64,000 nucleotides of DNA from Halocatena marina (GTDB lineage: Archaea > Halobacteriota > Halobacteria > Halobacteriales > Haloarculaceae): assembly GCF_023276375.1 (NCBI RefSeq), contig NZ_JALLPK010000001.1, forward strand, positions 2,356,001 through 2,420,000, given 5' to 3'. Under the pieces are notes generated by a model. That model searched no databases, was not told where the DNA came from, and saw only the letters and a program-made list of their open reading frames with translations. Position numbers and translations under genes: made by a program. Of this stretch, positions 1 through 8,365 are shown in pieces; position 1 is the stretch's first letter, and each line of letters opens with the position of its first letter.

Positions 1-342
1 TGTCTCTATCTCCACGTCGAGCCACCGTCGTACGAAAAAGAGCGTGCAATCGTCCGCCAGAAGGTGCCAGAACTCGACGGGGCGGTCGCCACCGAGGTGT
101 GTGCAATGACCCAGCGACTCCGTGAGGAACCGTTTTTGAAACAGCCCGGCGTTGCCGAGACCTTAGATTGGGCGCGTGCCGTCGCAGAACTCCGACAGGA
201 CGGCGACGGGCCGTTGTCGCTTTCGACCGTCGAGAATACGCTCGGTTGTCTCTTAAAGGAGGTCGAAGACATCCAACGCGTCGATGATTCCTTACTGTCG
301 GCGTTGCTGGAATCGGCGAGTGACGCCCGAGCAGAAGGATGA
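1..342 (+). CDS. MoxR-family AAA+ ATPase, C-terminal fragment (CoxD-like)
   Basis: The frame is open from the first base, so the gene begins upstream of the window. About 113 residues of the C-terminus are visible. They match the lid end of MoxR-type AAA+ ATPases in which the wording 'CLYLHVEPP', 'KERAIV' and 'PGVAETLDWA' recurs. MoxR ATPases act with VWA proteins as chaperones that insert cofactors or assemble complexes. The ATGA overlap at 339-342 couples it translationally to the CoxE-like VWA gene. With XdhC/CoxI further downstream, this is the layout of carbon-monoxide-dehydrogenase or xanthine-dehydrogenase-type maturation genes. The Walker motifs lie outside the window, so activity cannot be judged. 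Confidence 0.85.
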   Translation, partial: CLYLHVEPPSYEKERAIVRQKVPELDGAVATEVCAMTQRLREEPFLKQPGVAETLDWARAVAELRQDGDGPLSLSTVENTLGCLLKEVEDIQRVDDSLLSALLESASDARAEG

Positions 343-1652
343 ACGGCCCGTTTTCCGGAGAAGGCAGCGAGAACACCGACCCCAATCAGAACGGGACGAT
401 CGATGTGGTCGCGGCGCGAGATACAGTGCTGTCCGCACTGCTCGGATTCTGTCGGGTGCTCAGACAGTCGGGGGTGAACGTTCCCGCAAACGCAGCAATA
501 ACGGCTGCACGGGCGCTCGTGACAGTCGGGTTCGACGATAAAGAGCGCGTACGCGCTGCGCTTCGGGCGTCTCTTATCTCACGGCAAGCAGATATCGCCA
601 CGTTCGACCGGCTGTTTCCCGAGTTCTGGCGACGACTGACTGCCGGACTCGACATTAGCGACGGACCAGATCGTCCGGACGAACCAGATGGGCAGCTCGC
701 TCCCCTCACCACCCGGGAAGCAGCTACGAGCGACACTAACAGGAACGCTGTCAGCGACGAGTCTGCACAAGAGAGCATTTCGCGGTGGACAAAATCATCA
801 GGAACAACCACCGAATCAGAAAACGAATCGGAGACAACGACGACCGCACGCTACAGCCCAACGGGACACTCAGAGCCGGTGTCCATCGAGACGACAGTCC
901 GGCACACAGAGCTCGATCGGGCAGTACGCAGACTGACGCTTGCTATCGGAGGGCTGCGTGACCGACGGTGGAGTCAAACGGGAACAGACCACGCATACGC
1001 TCGAAGAGCGCTCAGAGAGAGTATATCGACAGGAGGGACGGTCGTTTCGCTGCCACAGCGCGACCGTGCCGAACGCGCGGTCCGTGCCGTGTTGCTCGTC
1101 GATGTGAGCCGATCAGTGCTCGATATCGTCGATCGCTCCTTTCTCATTCGATTTCTGCACGCGGTGTCTACAGCATGGCGTCAGGTTCGGGTGTTCTTCT
1201 TCGATACGAACATCCGTGATGTGACTGAGCCGTTTCACGCCCCGACTGACGAGGCGGCGGTTGATGCGCTCAGACGCGCTGAAACCGAGTGGGGTGGAGG
1301 AACCCGCATTGGAAACGCACTCGATGTGGTTAGGCACGAACATCCAGATGCGATTGACCGTCGGACGGTCGTCTTCATCGTGAGCGATGGACTCGAGATG
1401 GGTGATGTTGATCGTCTCGAAGAAGGGATGGTGTGGCTGTCACACAAAGCCCGTCGTTCGTTCTGGCTCAATCCCCTTGCGGTCTCGCCCGCTTACGAAC
1501 CAACAGCACGGGGGATGGCAGCAGCACTGCCCTACACCGACGGGCTGTTCGCGTTCAGCGGTCCGAGCGATCTTGCAGAGATCGCTCGACAGCTCGAACT
1601 CGACCGACGCTCGATTGGCTACGAGCACGATCCGAGACGGACCGATGCATGA
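339..1652 (+). CDS. VWA domain protein, CoxE-like
   Basis: This 437-aa protein has a C-terminal von Willebrand A domain. The metal-ion-dependent adhesion motif DVSRS is at about residues 255-259, and a second conserved 'VSDG' loop is near 348-351. The middle section (about 110-190) is a low-complexity Ser/Thr/Glu-rich linker. CoxE-family proteins work with a MoxR ATPase (CoxD) to build the Mo-Cu or Mo active site of CO dehydrogenase-like hydroxylases. The start overlaps the stop of the MoxR gene by 4 bases, which supports both the start choice and an operon. The role is inferred from the family and neighbours. The structural hydroxylase genes are not in this window, so the client enzyme is unknown. 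Confidence 0.85.
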   Translation: MNGPFSGEGSENTDPNQNGTIDVVAARDTVLSALLGFCRVLRQSGVNVPANAAITAARALVTVGFDDKERVRAALRASLISRQADIATFDRLFPEFWRRLTAGLDISDGPDRPDEPDGQLAPLTTREAATSDTNRNAVSDESAQESISRWTKSSGTTTESENESETTTTARYSPTGHSEPVSIETTVRHTELDRAVRRLTLAIGGLRDRRWSQTGTDHAYARRALRESISTGGTVVSLPQRDRAERAVRAVLLVDVSRSVLDIVDRSFLIRFLHAVSTAWRQVRVFFFDTNIRDVTEPFHAPTDEAAVDALRRAETEWGGGTRIGNALDVVRHEHPDAIDRRTVVFIVSDGLEMGDVDRLEEGMVWLSHKARRSFWLNPLAVSPAYEPTARGMAAALPYTDGLFAFSGPSDLAEIARQLELDRRSIGYEHDPRRTDA

Positions 1653-1735
1653 TCGGAACGATCGCTGTGCACGAAGCTGGCGGAGGTCGGGAAAGAGTCA
1701 TTACTCACCACGAACTAGTATGTTACTAGAGAACA

Positions 1736-2938
1736 ATGAGCGCAAGTAACTGGAGTGTACCGGAAACGGAGGTGCTCGCTGCCGCCCGTGAAGTACTTGA
1801 GGCAGATCGGCCTGCTGCGCTGGCGACGGTCGTCGACGTGCGTGGGAGTGCGTATCGCCGCCCTGGCGCGAAGATGATCATTCCCGAAGACGGTGGCGGA
1901 ATCGGGAGCGTCACAGCTGGCTGTCTCGAAGAGGACGTTCGGTCGCTTGCCACTGATGTGCTCGCTGCGGGAGAACCACGCGTCGAGACGTTCGATCTAA
2001 TGGGCGATGATGATGTCTGGGGACTCGGTGTCGGATGTAACGGAGTGATCGATATCCTCATCGAACCACTGTCCGAACAGTATCGACCAGTCCTCTCTGC
2101 GTTCGCAGCCGGGAACAACATCGCCGTTTGTACCGTCCTCGACAGCACCGATCGGGCACAAAGCATACAGGATGGAGCAGTGTATCTCGGTGATCGAGCG
2201 TATTGTGAACCAGCGCCAGCAACATTCGACCGCGTATCGGGAGCGTGGCCGGACTGGCTTGTCCGAGCTGTTCGGGAACCAGCCGAAACGCTCGCTTCGC
2301 GTGGGAAGGCAGAGACGGTAACGGTCGAACGCAAAGCAAGCGACGGAAGTGAAAACACAGAGCACGCGACAGTGTTCATCGACGGTGTGGCCGCACCACC
2401 AGAGCTGTTCGTGTTCGGCACCGGTCACGACGTTGAGCCAGTCTGTGAACTAGCGAAAAATGCGGACTTTCGCGTGACAGTGGTCGGATTTCGTGGCGCA
2501 AGTGCGACCGAAGATCGGTTCCCGGCTGCCGATCGTGTGGTGTCAACGTCTCCGGGACGACTCCGAGAGGATCTCACCTTCAATGAAAACACCTACGCTG
2601 TCGTAATGACACACAACTTTATTGATGATCGTCTGACTGTGGACGAACTACTCTCGACAAACGTTCCGTACATCGGTCTCATGGGGCCACGCGAACGTTT
2701 CGAGGAGATGCAAGACGATTTCGCCGAAGAGGAACAGGCCAAGACTCCCAACGAACTACAGAATCTCTACACTCCCGCCGGACTCGACCTCGGTGGTGAT
2801 ACTCCGTACCAAATAGCCCACAGCATTGTTTCAGAGCTACTTGTAGTTGATAATAACCGGGCACCGCGACACCTCAAAGCCCGTGAGGGACCAATCCACG
2901 AGCGCGTGACACTTGGTTCACCACAATCAGACGACTAA
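1736..2938 (+). CDS. XdhC/CoxI family molybdenum-hydroxylase maturation protein
   Basis: This 400-aa protein has two parts. The N-terminal XdhC_CoxI domain (about 10-110) contains the conserved 'RGSAYRRPGAKM' and 'TAGCLEED' segments, with Cys at about residue 63. The C-terminal Rossmann domain carries 'GTGHD' near 228. XdhC proteins bind molybdenum cofactor, help sulfurate it and insert it into xanthine-dehydrogenase or CO-dehydrogenase-type enzymes. The gene follows the VWA gene by 83 bp on the same strand, so the three probably form one maturation block. The ATG at 1736 was chosen because homologous sequence begins close to it. Whether the client is CO dehydrogenase, an aldehyde oxidase or a xanthine dehydrogenase cannot be told here. 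Confidence 0.88.
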   Translation: MSASNWSVPETEVLAAAREVLEADRPAALATVVDVRGSAYRRPGAKMIIPEDGGGIGSVTAGCLEEDVRSLATDVLAAGEPRVETFDLMGDDDVWGLGVGCNGVIDILIEPLSEQYRPVLSAFAAGNNIAVCTVLDSTDRAQSIQDGAVYLGDRAYCEPAPATFDRVSGAWPDWLVRAVREPAETLASRGKAETVTVERKASDGSENTEHATVFIDGVAAPPELFVFGTGHDVEPVCELAKNADFRVTVVGFRGASATEDRFPAADRVVSTSPGRLREDLTFNENTYAVVMTHNFIDDRLTVDELLSTNVPYIGLMGPRERFEEMQDDFAEEEQAKTPNELQNLYTPAGLDLGGDTPYQIAHSIVSELLVVDNNRAPRHLKAREGPIHERVTLGSPQSDD

Positions 2939-3037
2939 TCGAACCGGGATACAGATTCGTTCGATCACCCACGTATCGATCAAACAACCATATGTTATTT
3001 CCTAACCCATTTTTGTCGTGGCCACACAATTAAACAC

Positions 3038-3583
3038 ATGAACCGACGCAAACTTCTCAAAAGTGTTGCTGGGGGCGTCACACTCGGACTAGCGGGATGT
3101 ATTGCTCGTCAGAGCAGCACCGATGCAACCAATGGAAACGAGACGACGAACAACTCGGAAGACAAAACTGACCACGAAAACCGAACTGAGAACGAGGGAT
3201 CCGGTACTGATACCGATTCTGATGGAACCCAATCAGGAAAGCAGCAATCGACACTTGCAAAAAAATCGTTCAACGTTGTCTCGAGTGGGTGTGGGAAGGA
3301 AAAAATAGAGACCAACGCCTCGTTCGAGGGGCGCACTGTTCAGGTTACAGGAACAATCAGTGGATCGAACTCCTGCTATACAGCTGAGCTGAAGGATGTA
3401 ACACTCGAACAGGATACCCTGACCGTGAGGATTCGGTCGTTCGAGAATAAGAACAACGAACTCTGTTCGATGTGCCTATCAAATATCGAATATAACACCA
3501 CGTGCACCTTCGAAGACGAGCTTCCAAACCGAGTCGTCGTCGTCCACAATGGCAAGGAAGCCATGAGCAAACGACGATCATAA
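3038..3583 (+). CDS. Tat-exported lipoprotein of unknown function
   Basis: This 181-aa protein opens with a twin-arginine signal (RRKLLK) that runs into a lipobox (LAGC, Cys at about 21). The pattern is typical of haloarchaeal lipoproteins exported folded and anchored to the outer face of the membrane. A hydrophilic Asn/Thr/Asp/Glu-rich linker (about 24-75) leads to a compact domain of about 100 residues with four cysteines (CGKE, SCYT, LCSMC), which may form disulfides. I do not recognise the domain. It lies 164 bp upstream of dpsA, but the dpsA operator region between them suggests separate transcription. Confidence 0.8.
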   Translation: MNRRKLLKSVAGGVTLGLAGCIARQSSTDATNGNETTNNSEDKTDHENRTENEGSGTDTDSDGTQSGKQQSTLAKKSFNVVSSGCGKEKIETNASFEGRTVQVTGTISGSNSCYTAELKDVTLEQDTLTVRIRSFENKNNELCSMCLSNIEYNTTCTFEDELPNRVVVVHNGKEAMSKRRS

Positions 3584-3677
3584 CTCCATTGCTGCAGATC
3601 TGAATTGACCGATTTTCGATATAACACAAGCTAGTTCGAATTTGATTGGTAAAAGATTATTTGATGCGAATCGGTCT

Positions 3678-3691
3678 TTTGGTTGGCCAAA
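3678..3691. promoter_or_regulatory. DtxR/IdeR-like operator upstream of dpsA
   Basis: The sequence TTTGGTTGGCCAAA is a near-perfect dyad (TTTGG/CCAAA). It resembles TTAGG...CCTAA sites of iron-dependent DtxR/IdeR/SirR regulators, which haloarchaea carry as Idr/SirR. It abuts the AT-rich TATA-like element of dpsA at 3690-3699. Two related sites lie at 4543-4556 and 4569-4582. The iron link is inferred from the motif and the downstream iron-storage gene. Confidence 0.6.
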
Positions 3692-3699
3692 AAATATTT
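3690..3699 (+). promoter_or_regulatory. TATA-like element of dpsA
   Basis: The A/T-only run AAAAATATTT begins at the edge of the operator. Transcription would start near 3722, leaving a leader of about 26 nt that contains the Shine-Dalgarno-like GAGGTG at 3740-3745, just before the dpsA ATG at 3748. Confidence 0.5.
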
Positions 3700-3747
3700 C
3701 CCAGTTTGAGAATCTTTAAGTAGGAAGCGTGAGTATTCAGAGGTGTA

Positions 3748-4296
3748 ATGAGCACCCAAGAAGAGCGAATTCGTCAGAAGAAGGGTGACGTCGAAGAGAA
3801 TGCACTGCGCATCGACACAGATCGCGCAGAGCAGATCATCGACGCGCTCAACACAGACCTAGCAAACTCGTACGTTCTATACCACCAGCTAAAAAAGCAC
3901 CACTGGAACGTCGAAGGTGCAGAGTTCCTCGAACTGCACCGCTTCCTCGAAGAAGCGTACGAAACGGTCGAAGAAGGAGCAGACGAGATTGCAGAGCGTG
4001 CTCAGGCTCTTGGTGGGGTTCCGGTTGCAGGACCATCTGCACAAGAAGAGCGCGCGACGGTCACGTTCGAAGGGGAAGACGTGTACGACGTTCGACTGTC
4101 GCTCAGAAACGATCTTGAGATATACGGTGACATCATCGAGTCACTCCGCGATCACATCGAACTCAGTGACAATCTTGGCGACTTCGCGACGAGTGAGATG
4201 TTGCGCGAGATTCTCGTCGAGGTCGAAGAGGATGCACACCACATCGAACACTACCTCGAAGACGACACCCTCGTCCTCGAAGAAGCAACTCACTGA
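3748..4296 (+). CDS. dpsA: DNA-protecting ferritin-like protein DpsA
   Basis: This 182-aa protein is the usual length for haloarchaeal DpsA. It has the Dps four-helix signature: 'HHWNVEG' (His52), 'ELHRFLEE' (His64) and an acidic 'EEGADEIAERA' stretch near 76-85. These contribute the inter-subunit ferroxidase site. Dps proteins form 12-subunit shells that oxidise Fe(II), store iron and protect DNA from hydroxyl radicals. GAGGTG at 3740-3745 supports the ATG at 3748. A DtxR-like operator overlaps the promoter. A small gene with two similar operators lies convergently downstream. Confidence 0.95.
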   Translation: MSTQEERIRQKKGDVEENALRIDTDRAEQIIDALNTDLANSYVLYHQLKKHHWNVEGAEFLELHRFLEEAYETVEEGADEIAERAQALGGVPVAGPSAQEERATVTFEGEDVYDVRLSLRNDLEIYGDIIESLRDHIELSDNLGDFATSEMLREILVEVEEDAHHIEHYLEDDTLVLEEATH

Positions 4297-4392
4297 GAGA
4301 CAGTAGTTGCCAGACCACGGATCGATTTCTTCTCGGGTTGTTTGCGGTTTCGGTTCGTTCCTTAGTAATATGAGAACATCGAGGCTACGAAC

Positions 4393-4533
4393 TCATCGTT
4401 CGAGGTCAACGACGAGATCCGTCGCGATCCACGCATCGTGATTGCCCGATTCGACGAAAACGGTCTTCTCCGGTGCGGTAGCGTGTGTAGTGATGATAGC
4501 CTCGGTGTCGTCAGCCGTCGGCAGAGTGGCCAT
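4393..4533 (-). CDS. 46-aa small protein with DtxR-like operators at its promoter
   Basis: The minus-strand frame starts with ATG at 4533 and ends with TGA at 4393-4395. It gives 46 residues with the pattern 'KTVFVESGNHDAWI', resembling short haloarchaeal proteins of the DUF7331 type (AWI followed by an acidic tail). No Shine-Dalgarno is seen. An AT-rich element at 4558-4567 lies about 27-30 nt upstream, which fits a leaderless transcript. One operator sits between that element and the start codon, and a second covers the region just upstream of it. It faces dpsA convergently. Function unknown; iron-responsive expression is inferred. Confidence 0.55.
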   Translation of the reverse strand: MATLPTADDTEAIITTHATAPEKTVFVESGNHDAWIATDLVVDLER

Positions 4534-4542
4534 TATCGGTGA

Positions 4543-4556
4543 TTAGGCTGGCCTAA
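4543..4556. promoter_or_regulatory. DtxR/IdeR-like operator at the start of the 46-aa gene
   Basis: TTAGGCTGGCCTAA is a dyad of TTAGGC/GCCTAA around a TG centre, close to the bacterial DtxR/IdeR half-site arrangement. It lies 10 bases upstream of the minus-strand ATG at 4533, between the putative TATA element and the start codon. In that position, occupancy would block transcription initiation. Confidence 0.65.
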
Positions 4557-4568
4557 AGTCAAAAACGT

Positions 4569-4582
4569 TTTGGTTGGCCTAG
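4569..4582. promoter_or_regulatory. Second DtxR/IdeR-like operator
   Basis: TTTGGTTGGCCTAG matches the site at 3678-3691 in 12 of 14 positions. It is 12 bp from the operator at 4543-4556, and the two flank the putative TATA element of the 46-aa gene. It also overlaps the stop codon of the upstream minus-strand gene at 4579-4581. Confidence 0.55.
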
Positions 4583-5211
4583 ACCGGAAGCCAATCTGTG
4601 AGAATATCGTCCTCCGTGAGATGCCAACGGTGTTTCCCGGGACTGAGTTCGATGAGAATATCGAACTGGGGCATGAGTTCCGAAACAACCTCACACTCAA
4701 GTTCGACCGGGAGGTGAAAATGTCCCATTCCATTGGTCTCGCCGATTCGTTCGGTGACGGTATCGAGAAACGACTCAATTCCATTTGTCCCGTACATGTC
4801 GACGAGGGGTCGGAGCGAATCGACACAGACGCGCAGTTCTCCCGGCGAGAGTCCCTCCGCAGCAGCGTCAAAGTCATCAATTGCACTGAGCATCTCTCTC
4901 TCTAACGCTGAGACGTCCAGTGGACTCGATGCGTTTGCACTGATTGCGGCGCTGCGCATTGCAGGACGATGATCGATGACCCGATAGGTGTCCGCATCAG
5001 TCGTCTCTGAACATCGGGTACCGACCCCGTAGCTGTCGGTCGCAACGACCAATCGCCATCGGGATTCAGCGTCTGCAGTCCCCATCAACTGGCGAGAGAG
5101 TTCGAGGTGCGTCCCATCACGAACCGGGCCGGCGATGAGCAGATTACACCCGCGCTGCTTGAGGGCCGAAAGCGAACGAGCGAATGCTCTTGTTTCATTC
5201 TCCCCATCCAT
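4579..5211 (-). CDS. DUF7504 / HTR-like haloarchaeal protein
   Basis: This 210-aa acidic protein begins with a short region followed by 'CNLLIAGPVRDGTH', then an alternating hydrophobic/acidic fold ('RWRLVVATDS', 'YRVIDHRPA'). It resembles the haloarchaeal HTR-like / DUF7504 family, which is found near sensory and regulatory genes and has a RecA/KaiC-like single-domain appearance. No intact Walker A (GxxxxGK[ST]) is seen, so ATP binding is doubtful. It precedes the 46-aa gene on the same strand by 45 bp, and an operator straddles its stop codon. Its promoter region (5212-5312) is shared with the divergent gene at 5313. Confidence 0.6.
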   Translation of the reverse strand: MDGENETRAFARSLSALKQRGCNLLIAGPVRDGTHLELSRQLMGTADAESRWRLVVATDSYGVGTRCSETTDADTYRVIDHRPAMRSAAISANASSPLDVSALEREMLSAIDDFDAAAEGLSPGELRVCVDSLRPLVDMYGTNGIESFLDTVTERIGETNGMGHFHLPVELECEVVSELMPQFDILIELSPGKHRWHLTEDDILTDWLPV

Positions 5212-5312
5212 CCTAATGATACACAGTACTACCTGTATATATTATAAACTTTCTGGAAGCATCAAAGTCGCACTTCCGATACGTGTTTCACTTCGGGGAG
5301 TAGAGTACCTGT

Positions 5313-6005
5313 ATGAGCCGGCGTCACGATGATGATCTCGACGAACTGCTCTCGGAGCTCTCGGGGACACTCTCGGAGTTACAAGACGTTCTCGCTGATG
5401 AAGAACGCCACCGTCAGCCCCGTGATCAGCACCAGGCACGGGAGCGACGTCGTCCGCCATCACCGAGACGGTTTCTTCGATTTACCGAAGAGCACACGAT
5501 TCCAACGCTCATCTCACTTCTGGAGACGAATATTCGCGCGCTCGAACTTCTCCAAGGATTGCTTCGACTCGTCAATGGCCGCGACGATGGACGGCAATCT
5601 GATTCGACGCCATTCAAAACCAGTCGGCGTGTTCGAACGACTGGCCGTCGCACGCTCGATACACTGGATGATGCCCTTTCGGATCTGCAAGGCGCATTAG
5701 ACGGAGAACCAACTGACTCCGAAGCCCGCACTCTCTTAGATGATGCCCGTGCACTCCGCGAGGAGATTGATACACAGCTCACTGGCGCGAGGACAGAACA
5801 AAGTCGTTCGAACAGTAGAGACCGAGATCAAGATCAAGACCGAGAACAGTCTCAAGGTCAAGAAGACGATGGCGTCATCACGATCGACGTTGAAGAAGAG
5901 ACAGACAGTGATGAGAATGAAGACACTGACGAGCTAAGCGTCGACGACGAGCTCGATACGATCAAGCGTGAGCTCCGAGATGACGACGATCAAGGACATG
6001 ATTGA
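5313..6005 (+). CDS. Conserved haloarchaeal protein with acidic C-terminal tail (DUF7547-like)
   Basis: This 230-aa protein has an N-terminal heptad-like segment (DELLSELSGTLSELQDVL, about 8-25) and a basic Arg/Pro stretch. The conserved core contains 'FTEEHTIPTLISLLETNIRALELLQGLLRL' (read here as two motifs of helices, about 57-88). A second helical segment (about 107-125) follows, then a highly acidic, low-complexity tail rich in Asp, Glu and Gln from about 165. The core resembles the haloarchaeal DUF7547 family, whose function is not known to me. The tail contains hexamer-type tandem codons (Asp-Gln pairs). It is divergent from the DUF7504-like gene. Confidence 0.65.
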   Translation: MSRRHDDDLDELLSELSGTLSELQDVLADEERHRQPRDQHQARERRRPPSPRRFLRFTEEHTIPTLISLLETNIRALELLQGLLRLVNGRDDGRQSDSTPFKTSRRVRTTGRRTLDTLDDALSDLQGALDGEPTDSEARTLLDDARALREEIDTQLTGARTEQSRSNSRDRDQDQDREQSQGQEDDGVITIDVEEETDSDENEDTDELSVDDELDTIKRELRDDDDQGHD

Positions 6006-6113
6006 GCGATTGATGGTTTGAAGTACAGAAGCCGGAATGTATTCAGATACTCGGTGATCTATTATGAGAATAGAAAGTGAGATTTTTGCGCGTCGGGAAG
6101 CGAGGTGTGGATA

Positions 6114-7160
6114 ATGGCTATCACGGATGTATGTATCCTCATTCCGACATTTAACGAGGCTTCAACCATCGGTGGTGTCATCGACGGATTTACTGATCAA
6201 GGATACACGAACGTCCTCGTTATCGATGGCCGTTCGACCGATGGCACCCAAGAAATCGCCACAGAGCACGGTGCACGCGTCATCGAACAGCGGCGTTCTG
6301 GAAAGGGACAAGCGGTTCGTGAGGGGCTCGAATACATCGAGTCGTCGTACATCCTCATGATCGACGGGGATGCGACCTACGACCCAGCAGACGCAGACCA
6401 GCTCCTCAACCCGCTGGTTGAGGGACGGGCAGAACACGTCATCGGCAATCGATTCGCCAATATGGACGAACAGGCAATGAACCGACTCAATCAGTTCGGC
6501 AACCGGGTCATCAACGGGACGTTTGCGATGATCCACGGACGTGATTTCGGCGATATTCTCAGCGGGTACCGGGCGTTCACTCGTGAATCGCTCGAGCGAT
6601 TCGTCCTTACAGCTGATGGGTTCACGATCGAAACCGAACTCGCCGTTGCGTGCGTCAAACACCGGATTCCGACGGCTATTGTCCCAGTACAGTACCACCC
6701 GCGACCAGAATCATCAGAGACGAATCTCGATCCGTTCCGCGACGGAGGTCGTATCATCCACACGCTCTACAGCCTCGCTCGAACGAACAATCCGCTATTT
6801 TACTTTGGAAGCGTTGGAAGCGTAAGTATAGTTTCTGGGATTGCAATCGGTGCGTTCATTGGCTATGAATGGTACGTACATCACGTTTCTCACGAAGCGC
6901 TGGCAATCGTCTCGGCGTTTGCTATCCTTCTTGGGGTACAGCTGTTCATGTTCGGTGTACTCTCCGATATGGTCATTGCGGTGAATAGAGAACACACCCG
7001 ACAGGTCGAAGAGCTCGCTACCCAGCTCATCGAACCCGAAACCGAATCAGAGATTCATGCCGACTGGGATGAAACTATCGAGCAAACACAGAGCGAACAA
7101 AAAAGCCGAAGCTCCGAACGTGAAGAGAAACCCGATCAGGCGGTTGGAATCGACGATTAG
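6114..7160 (+). CDS. aglJ: AglJ, dolichyl-phosphate hexosyltransferase of N-glycosylation
   Basis: This 348-aa family-2 glycosyltransferase starts with 'CILIPTFNEASTIGGV', 'LVIDGRSTDGT' and the nucleotide-sugar/metal motif 'MIDGDATYDP'. It also has 'GNRFANMD', 'GRDFGDILSGYRAF' and 'TNNPLFYFGSVG', all characteristic of AglJ. Two membrane helices follow at the C-terminus (about 235-300), then an acidic tail. AglJ loads the first hexose onto dolichol phosphate for S-layer glycoprotein N-glycosylation on the cytoplasmic membrane. The ATG at 6114 is preferred to the GTG at 6105 because GAGGTG (6102-6107) is then correctly placed as its ribosome-binding site. It overlaps the convergent gene end by 4 bases. 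Other agl genes are not in the window. Confidence 0.9.
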   Translation: MAITDVCILIPTFNEASTIGGVIDGFTDQGYTNVLVIDGRSTDGTQEIATEHGARVIEQRRSGKGQAVREGLEYIESSYILMIDGDATYDPADADQLLNPLVEGRAEHVIGNRFANMDEQAMNRLNQFGNRVINGTFAMIHGRDFGDILSGYRAFTRESLERFVLTADGFTIETELAVACVKHRIPTAIVPVQYHPRPESSETNLDPFRDGGRIIHTLYSLARTNNPLFYFGSVGSVSIVSGIAIGAFIGYEWYVHHVSHEALAIVSAFAILLGVQLFMFGVLSDMVIAVNREHTRQVEELATQLIEPETESEIHADWDETIEQTQSEQKSRSSEREEKPDQAVGIDD

Positions 7161-7486
7161 AACGGAATAAATGATCGGATCCGATCAAGAATCTTAGTTG
7201 GCCCGGCCTCACGGCGTTCCTCGAAAACCGGATGCAAGGCGTTCAGTAGTTCTCGTTTGCTCTCGAAGCGTTGCTTTGGAACCTGTTCGATCGCTTCATC
7301 GAGTGGCATCGTACTTCCAGCGGCATTGTAAGGAATGCCGACGGTGCCGAGCGAATCCCGAAGTGATTCTTTGGTCGTCGGGAACGAGATGTCTTCCTCA
7401 TCGAGATACGAATCGAGCGCAGCGATGCCAAATGCGATCGTATCTGGTTCCTCGCCAGTATTGCCTGTGGGTGGACGAACCGCCAT
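7157..7486 (-). CDS. Small conserved haloarchaeal protein (DUF5789-like)
   Basis: This 109-aa protein has 'SFPTTKESLRDSLGTVGIPY' and 'LDEAIEQVPKQRFESKRELLNAL' (two short motifs), resembling the DUF5789 group of haloarchaeal proteins with a conserved 'FP.T...L' core. The start at 7486 (MAVRPP) is favoured over an upstream ATG at 7558, because the extra 24 residues look like untranslated sequence. It is convergent with aglJ, overlapping by 4 bases. Function unknown. Confidence 0.6.
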   Translation of the reverse strand: MAVRPPTGNTGEEPDTIAFGIAALDSYLDEEDISFPTTKESLRDSLGTVGIPYNAAGSTMPLDEAIEQVPKQRFESKRELLNALHPVFEERREAGPTKILDRIRSFIPF

Positions 7487-7802
7487 TGGAAACGATACTG
7501 TCCCCGCGATTGAAAAGCTACTCCCTCTTCCATCTATTGATGTGTTTTGAACCAACAAATTTCAATTCATTTGAGAGTTATTATAACCTGGTTGTGGTTT
7601 CTTGCTGTGTGCTCTCCGTTCGTCGAGTCATCACAGGGTCGTCTGAGTGATTCGCTATTAGTAGCGAGCGGCCAGATTTGCCGTTGTATCGATCAGGTTC
7701 GGTGCGTAGACCGTACTCAATCCAACATTTTGTCACAGCACACACTCCAATCGCAGTTACGAGAGCACCCGATCATATATTGATGGAACGCAATTAGTGT
7801 GC

Positions 7803-8243
7803 ATGACCGACGAGATAGATTTGCGAGCGGCTAAGCGGGATGATATTGGTTATCTCAAATCACTTCTCAGAGAGAACGGACTCCCGGTAGATGATATCCC
7901 AGACGTATTCGACAGTCTCTCCGTTTGCACTATCGACGGGAAACGAGTTGGGGTTGGTGGATTCGAACAGTACGGTCAGGACGCACTCCTCCGTTCGGTG
8001 GCGATTGAAGAAGCAGAACGCAACAAGGGCTACGGGAAACTACTCTGTGAGCAGTTGCTCGCAGTGGCCCGTAGAAAGGGCGTCGCAACGATGTATCTCT
8101 TGACGACGACTGCGGATGAGTTCTTTCGCCAGCTTGAATTCAAGAACGTCGATCGAGACACTGTTCCAAGATCGATTCAACAGACGAGCGAATTCAGCGA
8201 TCTCTGTCCATCGACGGCGACCTGTCTGAAAAGGACCCTTTAG
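7803..8243 (+). CDS. GNAT N-acetyltransferase, ArsN2-like
   Basis: This 146-aa protein is a GNAT acetyltransferase. Acetyl-CoA binding is suggested by 'LLRSVAIEEAERNKGYGKLL', with the R/Q-x-x-G-x-G/A motif represented by 'NKGYGK'. Downstream features 'YLLTTTADEFFRQLEF' and 'EFSDLCPSTATCL' match the ArsN2 subgroup, associated with arsenic resistance and acetylation of the arsenic antibiotic arsinothricin or of amino-acid analogues. No arsenic genes lie nearby, so the substrate is uncertain. ATG at 7803 is used; a GTG two codons upstream is the alternative. Confidence 0.75.
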   Translation: MTDEIDLRAAKRDDIGYLKSLLRENGLPVDDIPDVFDSLSVCTIDGKRVGVGGFEQYGQDALLRSVAIEEAERNKGYGKLLCEQLLAVARRKGVATMYLLTTTADEFFRQLEFKNVDRDTVPRSIQQTSEFSDLCPSTATCLKRTL

Positions 8244-8365
8244 CGATCCTCGGACGCTCAGTTCCGTCACTCAATCACACGTGGCGTACCGACTACTTTC
8301 AGAATGAGATAAGATAGAAAGAAAACGGCGGATGATATATCTGGCTGGATTGATTTGTATATACC

